Assembly (NCBI GenBank): GCA_029706075.1
Contig: JAINUG010000370.1
Coordinates: 7,501 to 71,500 of the forward strand
Length of the DNA stretch: 64,000 nt
From: Aldrovandia affinis
Lineage: Eukaryota > Chordata > Actinopteri > Notacanthiformes > Halosauridae
Direction of reading: 5' to 3'
Under the pieces are notes generated by a model. That model was not told the origin of the DNA and searched no databases. It saw only the letters and a list, made by a program, of their open reading frames with translations. Shown here piece by piece: positions 63,111 through 64,000 of the stretch (within the stretch, counting starts at the first letter, position 1; each line of letters opens with the position of its first letter). Position numbers and translations under genes: made by a program.

Positions 63111-64000
63111 TTTGAAATCATTTTTTCAGTCTGCTTTATGGGCACGCGACCTGCATTACTATTGCCAGACGCAGGCTACATAGCAGAAAAGCCCAATACA
63201 ATGTCACAAGAGAATAATACAAAGGGAAAATAAAATGAATGAATATTTCTACACTACATTTTCAGTTACAAAGTATTGCATTATAATGAAATCTGAGTCA
63301 ATAGAGGCAAATACAGTAATATACAGAAGAAAAAAAAAAAAATAACATTGACGTTTCAGTCTCTACGCCTCTTTACAAGTAGCGTCACGCCCGTTGACCT
63401 TGGGTGGGGGCAAGTGCCATTTTTTTCCAGGATGGGGCTTTGAGGAAAACATATGTATAAAAGTATAGTAGTTGAAGCAGTGAAAGGCACCACATCCCTC
63501 CCGCAACCCTTAAATATCCTGCCTGATGTGTGGACAAGATAACGCTCATCTCGGTTTAGACGGCAGGGGAGAAAGAAATGGCCTAGCCTGCTGCTCATCA
63601 CAGTAGTGAGAAGTTGGCTAATCATGACATTGCTTAAAAAATGCTCCGTTATCCAACTAGCCACCAATGTTTACCTTGTCCAATAACCTATGTTGTTGCT
63701 AGTTATAAAGCTTTACTCAATGGCATGGATCTTTTAATTTGAGGGAACTATTCTGCTATTTAGGCTAGCTAATGCAAAAAATAATAATATATATACATAT
63801 TGTATGGCTAACTGAAATGGGGGTAACTCTACATTGTAAAAGTTAATATGCAATTGAAAAATTAAGTTGAACCCAACAATCCACTCTAACCAATTGAAAG
63901 AACATGCTTCATAAAGTTAGCACAATGCAGTGTCCATCACTCATGTTCTTCTTACTACATAAACAGATAATTTAGTTAATATTGAGGAAAGAAATGCTCA
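63111..64000. other. Intergenic, AT-rich, to end of window
   Basis: No gene, RNA or repeat recognised. Short open frames have no similarity known to me. Confidence 0.45.

Overview
This window is nuclear DNA of a ray-finned fish, most likely a teleost. The evidence is spliced vertebrate genes with GT-AG introns, long (CA)n/(TG)n tracts, many minisatellites, Tc1/mariner and hAT elements, CR1/L2-like and L1 LINE fragments, and several tRNA-derived SINE families with the LINE-type tail common in fish genomes. Nothing bacterial, viral or CRISPR-like was seen. The species cannot be named from the sequence alone.

Layout, left to right. 138-1873 (+): the last three coding exons of brd4 (long isoform, ending in the P-TEFb-binding tail), followed by a repeat-rich probable 3' UTR to about 5.2 kb. 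5.2-7.9 kb: a hAT MITE, a LINE 3' end and a Tc1 fragment. 7921-11643 (+): a complete seven-exon epoxide hydrolase gene (ephx3/4 family; ephx3 by its position beside brd4). 11.6-20.4 kb: intergenic DNA with Tc1 fragments, SINEs and a long (CA)n. 20455-22212 (+): a complete two-coding-exon lysophosphatidic acid receptor, lpar2. 22.2-25.6 kb: SINEs, a strong hairpin, an unassigned exon-like ORF and minisatellites. 29774-55613 (-): a complete nine-exon pbx gene (pbx4 by synteny with lpar2), with a probable long 3' UTR down to about 25.65 kb and a 14.8 kb second intron full of minisatellites and mobile elements. 55.6-57.1 kb: pbx4 5' flank. 57.1-64 kb: intergenic, with nested MITEs, an L1 fragment carrying a SINE, and a GC-rich segment with a palindromic RFX-type X-box that may be the promoter of a gene beyond the window.

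The four genes do unrelated jobs: transcription elongation (brd4), lipid epoxide hydrolysis (ephx3), LPA signalling (lpar2) and HOX/MEIS cofactor (pbx4). They are grouped by ancestral synteny; all have counterparts on human 19p13.1. The most striking observation is in lpar2. The single coding intron ends in eight 40-bp tandem copies of its own 3' splice junction. Each copy carries a decoy AG acceptor and the start of the last exon, followed by an in-frame stop.
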